Source of the DNA: Pelobium manganitolerans
Lineage (GTDB): Bacteria > Bacteroidota > Bacteroidia > Sphingobacteriales > Sphingobacteriaceae
Reading direction: 5' to 3'
Assembly: GCF_003609575.1 (NCBI RefSeq)
Contig: NZ_MBTA01000028.1
Location: forward strand, 163,897 to 227,896
DNA: 64,000 nucleotides
Part shown: positions 42,501 through 50,369 of the stretch, in pieces
How the letters are laid out: each line of letters begins with the position of its first letter
How positions within the stretch are numbered: position 1 is the first letter of the stretch
Notes under the pieces: generated by a model
What the model was told of the DNA's origin: nothing
Seen by the model: only the letters and a program-made list of their open reading frames with translations
Database searches by the model: none
Position numbers and translations under genes: made by a program

Positions 42501-42701
42501 TACACTTTCCGTAAAGAAAATAGTTTTGTAAAGAAGATTGGCATTGAAAGCCTACGACTTTTTGTGAACGGAAACAACCTTGCTGTTTGGACTAAAATGC
42601 CTGACGATAGAGAATCGAATTTTGCAGGAACAGGTTGGGCATCTCAAGGTGCTTATCCTACTGTTAAACGCTTTAACTTAGGTACTAACATTATTTTCTA
42701 A
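39519..42701 (+). CDS. xusA: SusC-like TonB-dependent xylo-oligosaccharide transporter, first pair
   Basis: This is a 1060-residue outer-membrane transporter. Tandem ATGs lie at 39519 and 39522; the long n-region signal peptide (to about residue 42, AYAQ) is typical of SusC. A carboxypeptidase-regulatory-like domain follows (about 45-130, with SGTVYDEKRIPLMGVNITIKG), then a TonB-box-like LNEVVVVGYGTQK at about 128-138, the plug (FIRGRSTWNNTAPLILVDG) and the 22-strand barrel ending in a terminal Phe (LGTNIIF). It imports oligosaccharides together with the SusD partner encoded 10 bases downstream. The symbol follows the conserved SusC-SusD-SusC-SusD-lipoprotein-GH10 order of the Prevotella/Bacteroides xus cluster, which matches here exactly. 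The ligand is inferred from that context. Confidence 0.95.
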   Translation: MMKKNITLCLFGLPRSLHWRNCLAIAIFFIALSPVFVKSAYAQQSKTVSGTVYDEKRIPLMGVNITIKGQSGGTQTGVDGKFSIQVPSNSATLVFYFVGMVRQEIDVTGKTNLSVVLKDDVGQLNEVVVVGYGTQKRESVVAAIAQTSGKVLERAGGVSSIGAALTGNVPGVVTTASTGMPGEEDPQIFIRGRSTWNNTAPLILVDGVERPMTSVDIGSVESISILKDASATAVFGVRGANGVILITTKRGKEGQASIRATVNNAFKVPSRLPGKMDSYDALRVKNQVIEYELALRPESWADYLPQAIIDKYRFPADLAESERYPNVDWDSYLFKDYATSQNANLNISGGTEKVKYFASADYLNEGDLFRTFENGRGYQPGYGFNRLNMRSNLDFKLSKTTSLAANVSGSRGVKKMPWGANSGDYNYWISAYSTAPDVFIPKYSDGTWGYFAPNVQKGLNSASNLAFSGIDYTTTNRITTDFALDQDLKVLLNGLKFKGTIALDNTFVEGGRGINDLYNGFQAKWIDPETGATTYREAYDGTNRFDYQNSINWATASGSVQNWSTYRRLFYQAQLNYTKTIAEKHNFTVMGLFNRNQFATGSQIPNNREDWVFRTTYNFNHKYMVEYNGSYNGSAKFAPENRFAFFSSGGIGWMLSEEKFMKSLTFLEMLKIRASYGEIGDDSGGGRWLYLTQWAYGGQSKMGVTGVDSELSPYTWYKENTLGNPDIKWEKVKKANLGVDFSFFRGVLSGKIDFFKDQRRDILLTGDRRAIPSYFGAQAPTANIGSVENKGYELELAFDKNVTSNARLWGNINYTNSKDKVLNADDPTLLPEYQKRAGKQIGQTYSYVSAGFYNTWDQLYASTVTDNGDLQKLPGNYNLLDYNADGIIDSKDNIPFAFPSVPQHTFNATVGIDWKGFTAFVQVYGVNNVTRQVVFNSLSGQNHLVYDQGSFWSKDNTNPDTPLPRWLSTPSSYNDANRSMYDGSYIRLKNAEIAYTFRKENSFVKKIGIESLRLFVNGNNLAVWTKMPDDRESNFAGTGWASQGAYPTVKRFNLGTNIIF

Positions 42702-42711
42702 ATAAATTTTT

Positions 42712-44607
42712 ATGAAACAGTATATAAAAATTATCATAACATGCTTTGTTGTCTGGACAAGCATAGGCCTATCTTCTTGTGAAAAATACTTGGATAAAGA
42801 AGACAGCACAAATATCTCTGAGAAAGAAGCATTTAAAAACTTTACTAATTTTCAGGGATTTACAGAGGAGCTATACAACTGCATAGTTAACTTTACCAAT
42901 AACTATTGGACCAATTCATTTAATTGGGGCGAGGATGAGATTACATCAACCGCGGGCAACTTCCATTTTATCCATAAAATAGACGATGGAAACTTCTGGG
43001 GCTGGCAAGCTGGATTTGATGGCTGGGGTTCTGGGTGGATGGATAAAAATAATTTCTCTACAGCCAACGGAAGATTTAACAAAGATCTTTGGCATGCGGC
43101 CTGGTACGGCATTCGTAAAGCAAACATAGGACTTGCGAATATGGATTTGATGACCGACGCAACCCAAGAAGAAAAGAACTTGATAAAAGGTCAGTTATTA
43201 TTTTTCAGAGGGTGGTTTCATTTTAGATTAATCCAATATTTTGGAGGTTTACCTTATATAGATTTTGTAATACCTGCCGGTGGCGAGATCCGTTTGGAAC
43301 GTCTTCACTATAACGAATGCGCAGATAAAGCAGCCGCAGATTTTAGAGCTGCAGCCGATTTACTACCTATAAACTGGGATAATACAGCTCCAGGGAAAAG
43401 AACATTAGGTAAAAATGGCCTGCGTATTAATAAGATTATGGCTTTGGGCTATTTGGGTAAAAATTATCTATGGGCAGGCAGTCCGTTAATGAATTATGAA
43501 TCTACCGGCAGTAAAACCTATAATGTAGACTATTGCAAAAAAGCGGCAGATGCCTTTGGCGAATTATTATCTCTTACAGAAGGAGGAACAACCCAATACA
43601 GCTTAGTGAGTCTTGCTGATTATTACAAGAACTTTTATACTACTGGAGAAGGATGGGCTCTTCCGGGAGCAACAGAAGCTATTTTCAGGGGACCTTACTC
43701 GTCTGCAAATGATTCAAACTGGGGAACCAGTAAGCAATATACGCCACTAATTATATCTGAAGGAGACCTCAAGTTTGTACCAACCGCAAATTATGTGGAT
43801 TACTACGGTATGGCAAACGGCCTTCCTATACCAGATATTACGAAAGCTGATCCTGAGTCGGGATACGATCCTAAATTTCCATGGAGAGGCCGCGATGCTC
43901 GTTTTTATAACGATATCATGTTTGATGGATTGAAAGTAGTTAAAGGCGCGATTCCGGATCCGGCTGAACAACCTAATCGTTTTGCCAATCTATATACTGG
44001 TGGTAGTTATAGAGACCTAAATACCGGAAGCCGCACAGGATATGTGTTACGCAAATTTGTTCCGCTTACTACAAATAAATACGATCATGGGTACGATTGG
44101 GGTTATAGCCTTAATATTTATGTTCCATATATGCGTTTGGCAGACATTTACCTAATGTATGCCGAGGCAGCTGCAGTGGGTTATGGCGGGGCAACTGGAG
44201 CAACTGGCAAATCACCTAATTTTAGCAAAACAGCAGTTGAGGCTATCAACGTAATCAGAGACAGAGCCACAGTAGAACATGTAAATGCAAAATTTACTAG
44301 CTCTATTGATTTGTTTTTGAGCGAAGTGAGAAGAGAAAGAGCGGTAGAACTTGCTTTTGAAGGACATCGATTCAATGATTTAAGAAGATGGCGTTTATTA
44401 ATAGAAAAGCCTTACACTTTAAAAAAATCAGTAGAATTTGATCGTACAGGCACATTTGATGAGGAAGACGCTACAAATAACGAAGTAGCCAACCTACGTG
44501 AAGTGGTAATTCTGGAGAGAAAGTTCAGCGAGAAACACTATTGGTTACCACTAAAAAATGTGGATGTTAATATGTACGCGGAGTTTGCACAAAATCCGGG
44601 ATGGTAA
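42712..44607 (+). CDS. xusB: SusD-like surface glycan-binding lipoprotein, first pair
   Basis: This is a 631-residue lipoprotein. The signal peptide ends at a lipobox with Cys23 (LSSCEKYLDKED), and the acidic residues after Cys resemble the surface-export signal of Bacteroidota lipoproteins. SusD/RagB features include the YLDKEDSTNIS start, the TPR-like helices (GQLLFFRGWFHFRLIQYFGG), the RRERAVELAFEGHRFNDLRRW motif and the C-terminal AQNPGW. It forms the lid of the XusA transporter and captures xylan oligosaccharides at the surface. Aromatic residues near WAGSPLMNYES may line the binding site. It is part of the xus operon, 30 bases before the next SusC. Confidence 0.95.
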   Translation: MKQYIKIIITCFVVWTSIGLSSCEKYLDKEDSTNISEKEAFKNFTNFQGFTEELYNCIVNFTNNYWTNSFNWGEDEITSTAGNFHFIHKIDDGNFWGWQAGFDGWGSGWMDKNNFSTANGRFNKDLWHAAWYGIRKANIGLANMDLMTDATQEEKNLIKGQLLFFRGWFHFRLIQYFGGLPYIDFVIPAGGEIRLERLHYNECADKAAADFRAAADLLPINWDNTAPGKRTLGKNGLRINKIMALGYLGKNYLWAGSPLMNYESTGSKTYNVDYCKKAADAFGELLSLTEGGTTQYSLVSLADYYKNFYTTGEGWALPGATEAIFRGPYSSANDSNWGTSKQYTPLIISEGDLKFVPTANYVDYYGMANGLPIPDITKADPESGYDPKFPWRGRDARFYNDIMFDGLKVVKGAIPDPAEQPNRFANLYTGGSYRDLNTGSRTGYVLRKFVPLTTNKYDHGYDWGYSLNIYVPYMRLADIYLMYAEAAAVGYGGATGATGKSPNFSKTAVEAINVIRDRATVEHVNAKFTSSIDLFLSEVRRERAVELAFEGHRFNDLRRWRLLIEKPYTLKKSVEFDRTGTFDEEDATNNEVANLREVVILERKFSEKHYWLPLKNVDVNMYAEFAQNPGW

Positions 44608-44637
44608 TAGCTGGTTAAATATTTAAAAGAGACCAAA

Positions 44638-47547
44638 ATGAAGCAAATAAAAATAGGAATAGCGTTTTGCCTTACCCTCGCAACGGGATTGTCTGGATTA
44701 AATTCGGCAAAGGCGGCTTTAAATATAAATAGTAAATTAAGTAGTCAGATAACAAGCAGAGCTACAGACTTAAAAACCAATCAAATAGACTCAATACCAA
44801 CAACCGGCACAAAAGATTCGCTTGTACAGGTAGCATTTAGGAAAATTGCCCAGAAAGATTTGCTTGGAGGCGTTTCAGTGTTAGATGTGGATGGATTGAT
44901 GGAAAAGAACTATGAGACCTACAGTTTAGAAAACCTGGAAGCTTTAATTCCAGGTTTTCACGGAAATATTTGGGGTAACAACAGTTACTTAGTTTTAGTA
45001 GATGGGGTGCCTAGAGATGCTAACAACGTAATGCCTAGTGAAATTGACCAAATCACAGTTTTAAAAGGCGTAGGTGCGGTAGCGCTGTATGGAAGTAACG
45101 CTGCAAAAGGCGTGGTGTACATCACTACAAAAAGAGGAGGCAATTATGCTCAAAAGGTAAATGTAAGAGGTAATGCGGGTGTTTTTGTGCCTAAATCATA
45201 CCCAGAGTATTTAGGGTCTGCTGAATATATGACCTTGTACAATGAGGCTAGAGCAAATGATGGTTTGGCTCCGCTATACTCTAACGATGATATCTACAAT
45301 TCGGGCTCCGGATCCAATCCATTTAGGTATCCAAATATAGATTTCTATTCCTCTGATTATCTAAAGTCCACTTATAATCGGTACGATATTACCACAGAAA
45401 TATCGGGAGGAAGTAATAAAGCTCAATATTACACCAATTTGGGTTTTAACTCAAATGGCTCATTGCTAGATTTTGGTGAAGCAACCAAGAGCCGAGGAGC
45501 GGACAGATTCAATCTTCGCGGAAATATTGACATGAAATTGAACAGAATTATCAAGTTAAATGTAGATGTTTCAGCCAGTTTCTATACCGCTAAAGGTGTT
45601 AATGCCAATTATTTCGGAAGTGCAGCAACTGTTCGACCGAATAGATTTTCCCCTTTAATACCAATTAGTATGATAGAGGAAAGCGACGATCCTTCAATGG
45701 TTTACGTAAACAATAGTAATCACATTATTGATGGAAAGTACTTACTAGGAGGGACGCAATTAGATCAAACGAATGTTTTTGCTACCATCTATGGAGGTGG
45801 TTCCAATAAAAACATCAACCGCCAGTTTCAATTTAATACGGGTATTGATTTTGACTTAAACGGAATAACTCCAGGATTAGCATTTAAAACAAGCTTAGCT
45901 ATAGATTATCTGACTTCGTTTACACAGTCATTTAATAACAATTATGCTGTTTATCAGGCACAATGGAATAATTATGCCGGGTTTGACCAGATTAGTGGCT
46001 TAACAAAGTTCGGAGATGATTCTAAGTCAGGAAACGAAAATATCAGTAATAGTTATTATCGCCAGGCATCAGCCCTTTCCGGACAGTTTGATTATAACAG
46101 AACTTTCAACAAACGGCATAATGTCTCAGCAATATTATTAGGGTACGGCTACCAAATTGGAGAGTCGGGCGTTTATTATAAAACAAACAACTCTAATTTA
46201 GGTTTGCAGGTTGGGTATAACTATGATCACAAATATTATGCAGATTTTAGTAGCGCCTATGCTTATTCTACAAAACTTCCAGAAGGAAACCGCGGAGGAA
46301 TTTCACCTACATTGAGTTTGGGTTGGAGAATTAGCCAAGAAGATTTCATGAAGGATGTTTCAGTTATAGATAACCTTAAATTAACTGCCTCTGCCGGAAT
46401 CTTGAATACAGATCTTGAAATTGAAAACCACTATTTATATCAAGGCTATTATACCTATAATGATGCCGCATGGTACAGCTGGAACGACGGACAGCTAGTG
46501 CATAGTTTCGATAGACGGAGAGGTAATAACTATAATATGTCTTTCCCACAAAGACGAGAAATAAATTTTGGCATCGAAGGTTCATTACTAAAAAGCTTAA
46601 TTACGTTTAGCGGAAACGTATTCTTTAGTGAAATGAAGGGTAAAGTTGTACAACCAAATTCAATTTATCCGAACTACTTTTATACAGGATGGCCGGTATA
46701 TTCCGATATTCCTTACGTAAACTACGATAGCGACAAGCGCCAAGGGTACGATTTTAATTTAAATTTTAATAAAAAATTAGGTGCTGTAGCTTGGACATTG
46801 GGCTTTAACGGAACTTATTACGAAACAGAAGCTGATATTAGAGTTGGAGATTCACAGTATGAGTTTGCGTATCAGAACAGATCTGGAAGACCTCTAGACG
46901 CTATTTTTGGATTACAAAGCGACGGATTGTTTATGGATCAGCCGGAAATTGATAACTCTCCAAGCCAATCTGCAATAGCCTCAGGGGGCGGTGTAAAACC
47001 AGGAGACATCAAATATATAGACCAGAACGAAGACGGGATTATTGATTCCAGAGACGAGGTTTACTTAGGACGTGGTGGCCGGTACGGATCTCCGTTTACA
47101 TTAGGTATTAACCTTACTGCAAAATGGAAAAACTTTACATTTTACGCTTTAGGAGCCGGACGTATGGGAGCTAAAGCTATGAAAAACAGTAATTACTTCT
47201 GGGTTGATGGGGAAGACAAGTATTCTGTAGTTGTGCGTGACCGTTGGACAGAAGACACTAAAACTACGGCTACTTTTCCAAGGTTAACAGCAGCCAATAG
47301 CGATAATAATTACTATAGTTCAGATTTTTGGATGTACAGTACAGATAGGTTCGATTTAGCAAAAGTTCAAATCTCTTATCAACTTCCTAAAGCTTTATTA
47401 GGCAAAAGCTTTATCAAAGATTTAGGCGTATATGTAAACGGCTTTAACCTGTTAACCGTAGCTAAAGAAAAAGATATTTTAGAACTTAACGTCGGCTCTG
47501 CTCCGCAAAACAGATTTTATAATCTGGGCGTAAAAGCAATGTTTTAG
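44638..47547 (+). CDS. xusC: SusC-like transporter lacking the N-terminal carboxypeptidase-like domain, second pair
   Basis: This 969-residue TonB-dependent transporter differs from XusA. After the signal peptide (about 1-27) there is only a 30-residue polar linker before a possible TonB-interaction stretch (KDSLVQVAFRKIAQKD). The plug then begins (ENLEALIPGFHGNIWGNNSYLVLVDG), so the usual carboxypeptidase-regulatory-like domain is absent. The barrel is complete and ends in Phe (LGVKAMF). It pairs with the SusD encoded immediately downstream; the SusC stop at 47547 lies 35 bases before the SusD ATG. In xus loci the second pair is thought to widen the oligosaccharide range (inference). Expression is from the xusA promoter. 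Confidence 0.93.
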   Translation: MKQIKIGIAFCLTLATGLSGLNSAKAALNINSKLSSQITSRATDLKTNQIDSIPTTGTKDSLVQVAFRKIAQKDLLGGVSVLDVDGLMEKNYETYSLENLEALIPGFHGNIWGNNSYLVLVDGVPRDANNVMPSEIDQITVLKGVGAVALYGSNAAKGVVYITTKRGGNYAQKVNVRGNAGVFVPKSYPEYLGSAEYMTLYNEARANDGLAPLYSNDDIYNSGSGSNPFRYPNIDFYSSDYLKSTYNRYDITTEISGGSNKAQYYTNLGFNSNGSLLDFGEATKSRGADRFNLRGNIDMKLNRIIKLNVDVSASFYTAKGVNANYFGSAATVRPNRFSPLIPISMIEESDDPSMVYVNNSNHIIDGKYLLGGTQLDQTNVFATIYGGGSNKNINRQFQFNTGIDFDLNGITPGLAFKTSLAIDYLTSFTQSFNNNYAVYQAQWNNYAGFDQISGLTKFGDDSKSGNENISNSYYRQASALSGQFDYNRTFNKRHNVSAILLGYGYQIGESGVYYKTNNSNLGLQVGYNYDHKYYADFSSAYAYSTKLPEGNRGGISPTLSLGWRISQEDFMKDVSVIDNLKLTASAGILNTDLEIENHYLYQGYYTYNDAAWYSWNDGQLVHSFDRRRGNNYNMSFPQRREINFGIEGSLLKSLITFSGNVFFSEMKGKVVQPNSIYPNYFYTGWPVYSDIPYVNYDSDKRQGYDFNLNFNKKLGAVAWTLGFNGTYYETEADIRVGDSQYEFAYQNRSGRPLDAIFGLQSDGLFMDQPEIDNSPSQSAIASGGGVKPGDIKYIDQNEDGIIDSRDEVYLGRGGRYGSPFTLGINLTAKWKNFTFYALGAGRMGAKAMKNSNYFWVDGEDKYSVVVRDRWTEDTKTTATFPRLTAANSDNNYYSSDFWMYSTDRFDLAKVQISYQLPKALLGKSFIKDLGVYVNGFNLLTVAKEKDILELNVGSAPQNRFYNLGVKAMF

Positions 47548-47582
47548 TGACGTTCAATAAATCAAATTTTAATTTTCAAAGC

Positions 47583-49337
47583 ATGAAAAAAATAATATTA
47601 ATCTGTTTATCCGCAGTGGTTTTGTTTTGTGGCTGTGACGATATGTTTGAGCCGCCTTTACAAAACAACCTCGATTTAGAAAATGCCTACAATAATGCAA
47701 GTTATGCACAGGGTTTGTTATTAAACGGCTATACTAGGCTCCCGACAAATTCTTACTCTTTTAATGACGTAGCAACAGATGATGCTGTTACTAATGATAA
47801 GAGTAGCGGTTTTCTTAAAATGGCTACCGGCCAATGGACTTCGATGAATAATCCTGTTGATCAGTGGCGCAATAGCCGTTCTGCTATTCAATATCTAAAC
47901 CAGTTTTTAACAGTATCAGACAGTGTGAAATGGGCTGTAGATCCGGTTATCAAAAGGATGTTTAATGATAGAATGAAAGGTGAAGCATACGGTTTGCGAG
48001 CTTTATTTATGTTTTATTTGTTACAAAGTCATGGAGGTATAGGAACCGATGGTACCCTGCTGGGTGTACCTATTTTATTGAAAAACGAGTTGGTAACTTC
48101 TGATTTTAATCAGCCGCGAGCTACGTTTGAGGCTTGTATTCAGCAGTTGTACGATGATTTAGCTGCAGCCGAAGAATTGTTGCCGTTGGATTACTCAGAT
48201 ACTTCTCCTGTACCTGCTAAGTATGCGGGAGTTAGTGGAAGCGACTATCATCGGGTTTTTGGGCTGAGCTTTGTTGGACGTATGACCGGTAGAATAGCAA
48301 AAGGTATTCGGGTAAGAGCATCTTTACTTGCTGCAAGCCCGGCCTTCAACCCATCAAAAGATGCGGCTAAATGGAAAAAAGCTGCTGACGATGCCGCTAC
48401 CGTTATTGATTTGCGAGGAGGTCTAGTTAATTTAACTAGCAAAGATCTTGTTTTTTATAATAAAGATGGTGGTGTTGACGGTTTAGGTGCAGGGGTTAAT
48501 CCTCCCGATATCTTATGGAGAGGTAACATAGGTCAAAGTAACGATTTAGAGAAAAATAATTTTCCACCAACGCTAAACGGTAGTGGCAGAGTAAATCCTA
48601 CCCAAAACTTGGTAGATGCTTTTCCAATGGCTAACGGTTACCCTATTACCGACGGCAACAGCAACTACGATAAAAATAACCCGTACGTTGGTCGCGATCC
48701 ACGGTTAAACCTTTACATTTTGATAAATGGAGCTACTGCGGGTACTGCAAATACCGCAATTAATACTTCCGCCGATGGAACTACTAACGATGGATTAAAC
48801 AAAGTAGAAACTTCTACAAGAACCGGATATTATTTGAAAAAGTTGTTAAGGCAGGATGTGAATCTAAATCCGTCTTCAACAACTACTCAAAAGCATTTTA
48901 CGCCACATATTAGATATACAGAGATTTACCTGACTTATGCCGAAGCTGCTAATGAGGCTTGGGGGCCATTAGGAACCGGTGGCCATACGTATTCGGCTTA
49001 TGATGTAATTAAAGCCATCAGAAAAAGAGCAGGTATCGGAGGAGGTACTAGTGACCCTTACCTAGAGTCGATCAAGAACGATAAAGATGCCATGAGAACC
49101 TTAATCAGAAACGAAAGAAGATTAGAGTTATGCTTTGAAGGTTTCCGTTTTTGGGATCTGCGTAGATGGGATGCTAGCCTGACTGAAACTGCAAAAGGCG
49201 TAAGCATTTCTGCGGGAAATTATACTATTATCAATGTGGAGAATAGAAGCTATCAGGATTATATGATTTACGGCCCTATCCCTTATAGCGAAACCTTAAA
49301 ATATAATAGTCTTATCCAAAATCAAGGATGGCAATAA
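47583..49337 (+). CDS. xusD: SusD-like surface glycan-binding lipoprotein, second pair
   Basis: The frame is open from a GTG at 47547, but the ATG at 47583 begins the lipoprotein signal (MKKIILICLSAVVLFCGCDD), giving 584 residues with Cys18 as the likely lipidated residue. SusD features are LLNGYTRLP, MKGEAYGLRALFMFYLLQSHGG, the RNERRLELCFEGFRFWDLRRW motif and a final IQNQGWQ. It is the lid of the second transporter. Its sequence is far from XusB apart from the SusD signatures, so the two pairs are not a recent duplication. It is followed after 38 bases by the xusE ATG. Confidence 0.94.
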   Translation: MKKIILICLSAVVLFCGCDDMFEPPLQNNLDLENAYNNASYAQGLLLNGYTRLPTNSYSFNDVATDDAVTNDKSSGFLKMATGQWTSMNNPVDQWRNSRSAIQYLNQFLTVSDSVKWAVDPVIKRMFNDRMKGEAYGLRALFMFYLLQSHGGIGTDGTLLGVPILLKNELVTSDFNQPRATFEACIQQLYDDLAAAEELLPLDYSDTSPVPAKYAGVSGSDYHRVFGLSFVGRMTGRIAKGIRVRASLLAASPAFNPSKDAAKWKKAADDAATVIDLRGGLVNLTSKDLVFYNKDGGVDGLGAGVNPPDILWRGNIGQSNDLEKNNFPPTLNGSGRVNPTQNLVDAFPMANGYPITDGNSNYDKNNPYVGRDPRLNLYILINGATAGTANTAINTSADGTTNDGLNKVETSTRTGYYLKKLLRQDVNLNPSSTTTQKHFTPHIRYTEIYLTYAEAANEAWGPLGTGGHTYSAYDVIKAIRKRAGIGGGTSDPYLESIKNDKDAMRTLIRNERRLELCFEGFRFWDLRRWDASLTETAKGVSISAGNYTIINVENRSYQDYMIYGPIPYSETLKYNSLIQNQGWQ

Positions 49338-49375
49338 ATGGGAGAATTAAATACAATAGACTAAAACAAAAAGAA

Positions 49376-50344
49376 ATGAAAAAAATATTATTGATGCTCC
49401 TAGCAGCCTCCATTTGCTTAAGTTCTTGCAAGAACGGGAAATGGGAATTTGATGATTTTGAGTTTCAGGCGGTTTATTTCGCCTACCAAACTCCGGTACG
49501 AACCATCACACTTGGTGAGGATGTTTTTGACACCTCGCTTGATAATGCACATAAATGCCAGATAATGGCTACAATGGGCGGGGTGTATACAAATAAGAAA
49601 GATGTTACAATAGGTATCCAAGTGGATAATTCCCTCGTGGCAAATAAAGCTTTTAATACTGGCGGAGATATAGTTGCTATGCCAGCAAATTATTACACGT
49701 TAGCGTCTGACAAGATTGTAATCCCTAAAGGTGCAATTGTAGGTGGCGTTGAGGTACAGTTAACAGACGCTTTTTTTGCCGATCCATTGGCTCTCAAGAG
49801 AAATTATGTTATTCCGTTAAAAATGATTAACGTAAACAATGCCGACTCTTTATTGGCTGGTAAGGATTATACACTTTATGCCTTAAAATATATCAACACC
49901 TGGGCCGGAAATTATTTGCGTAGAGGTAAAGATGTAATTGTTGGTAAAGCAGGGCATACTGCTTTAAGCAAAACAATTGTTAGGCATAAACAATATGTAG
50001 AAAGTGACGAAGTAGTGTCGGTAGTAACCAATGCCTTAACTAAATCTGAATTTACAGCAGTATTTAAGGATGAAAATAACCAGAACATCAACTGCAAGTT
50101 GCTTTTAAGTTTTGATGATGCTGGTAACTGTACAATTACAAGTACGGATAACAGTTTTACAGCAAGCGGAACGGGAAAATTTGTTAAAAAGGGAGAAAAG
50201 AAAAGCTGGGGCGACAAAGACAGGGATGCTTTGTATCTGGACTACAAGATAGATTTGGCAAATATGAACGTAAGTTCAACTGATACTTTGGTTATGCGTG
50301 ACCGCGGTGTAACCATGGACACTTTTACCGCGGTGAGCAAATAA
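49376..50344 (+). CDS. xusE: Surface lipoprotein with DUF1735-type N-terminal domain (XusE-like)
   Basis: The frame opens at 49328, overlapping xusD, but the ATG at 49376 begins the lipoprotein signal with Cys18 (LSSCKNGKWEFDDFEF), giving 322 residues. The N-terminal half resembles DUF1735/BT_3987-type Ig-like domains (YFAYQTPVRTITLGED, DVTIGIQVDNSLV, YTLASDKIVIPKG). The C-terminal half is an all-beta domain I cannot name. Its place between the second SusD and the surface GH10 is that of XusE, regarded as a surface glycan-binding protein. No enzymatic motif is seen. The name rests mainly on gene order. Confidence 0.82.
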   Translation: MKKILLMLLAASICLSSCKNGKWEFDDFEFQAVYFAYQTPVRTITLGEDVFDTSLDNAHKCQIMATMGGVYTNKKDVTIGIQVDNSLVANKAFNTGGDIVAMPANYYTLASDKIVIPKGAIVGGVEVQLTDAFFADPLALKRNYVIPLKMINVNNADSLLAGKDYTLYALKYINTWAGNYLRRGKDVIVGKAGHTALSKTIVRHKQYVESDEVVSVVTNALTKSEFTAVFKDENNQNINCKLLLSFDDAGNCTITSTDNSFTASGTGKFVKKGEKKSWGDKDRDALYLDYKIDLANMNVSSTDTLVMRDRGVTMDTFTAVSK

Positions 50345-50369
50345 TTTTTAAGCTTAAAAATTAAAGGAT

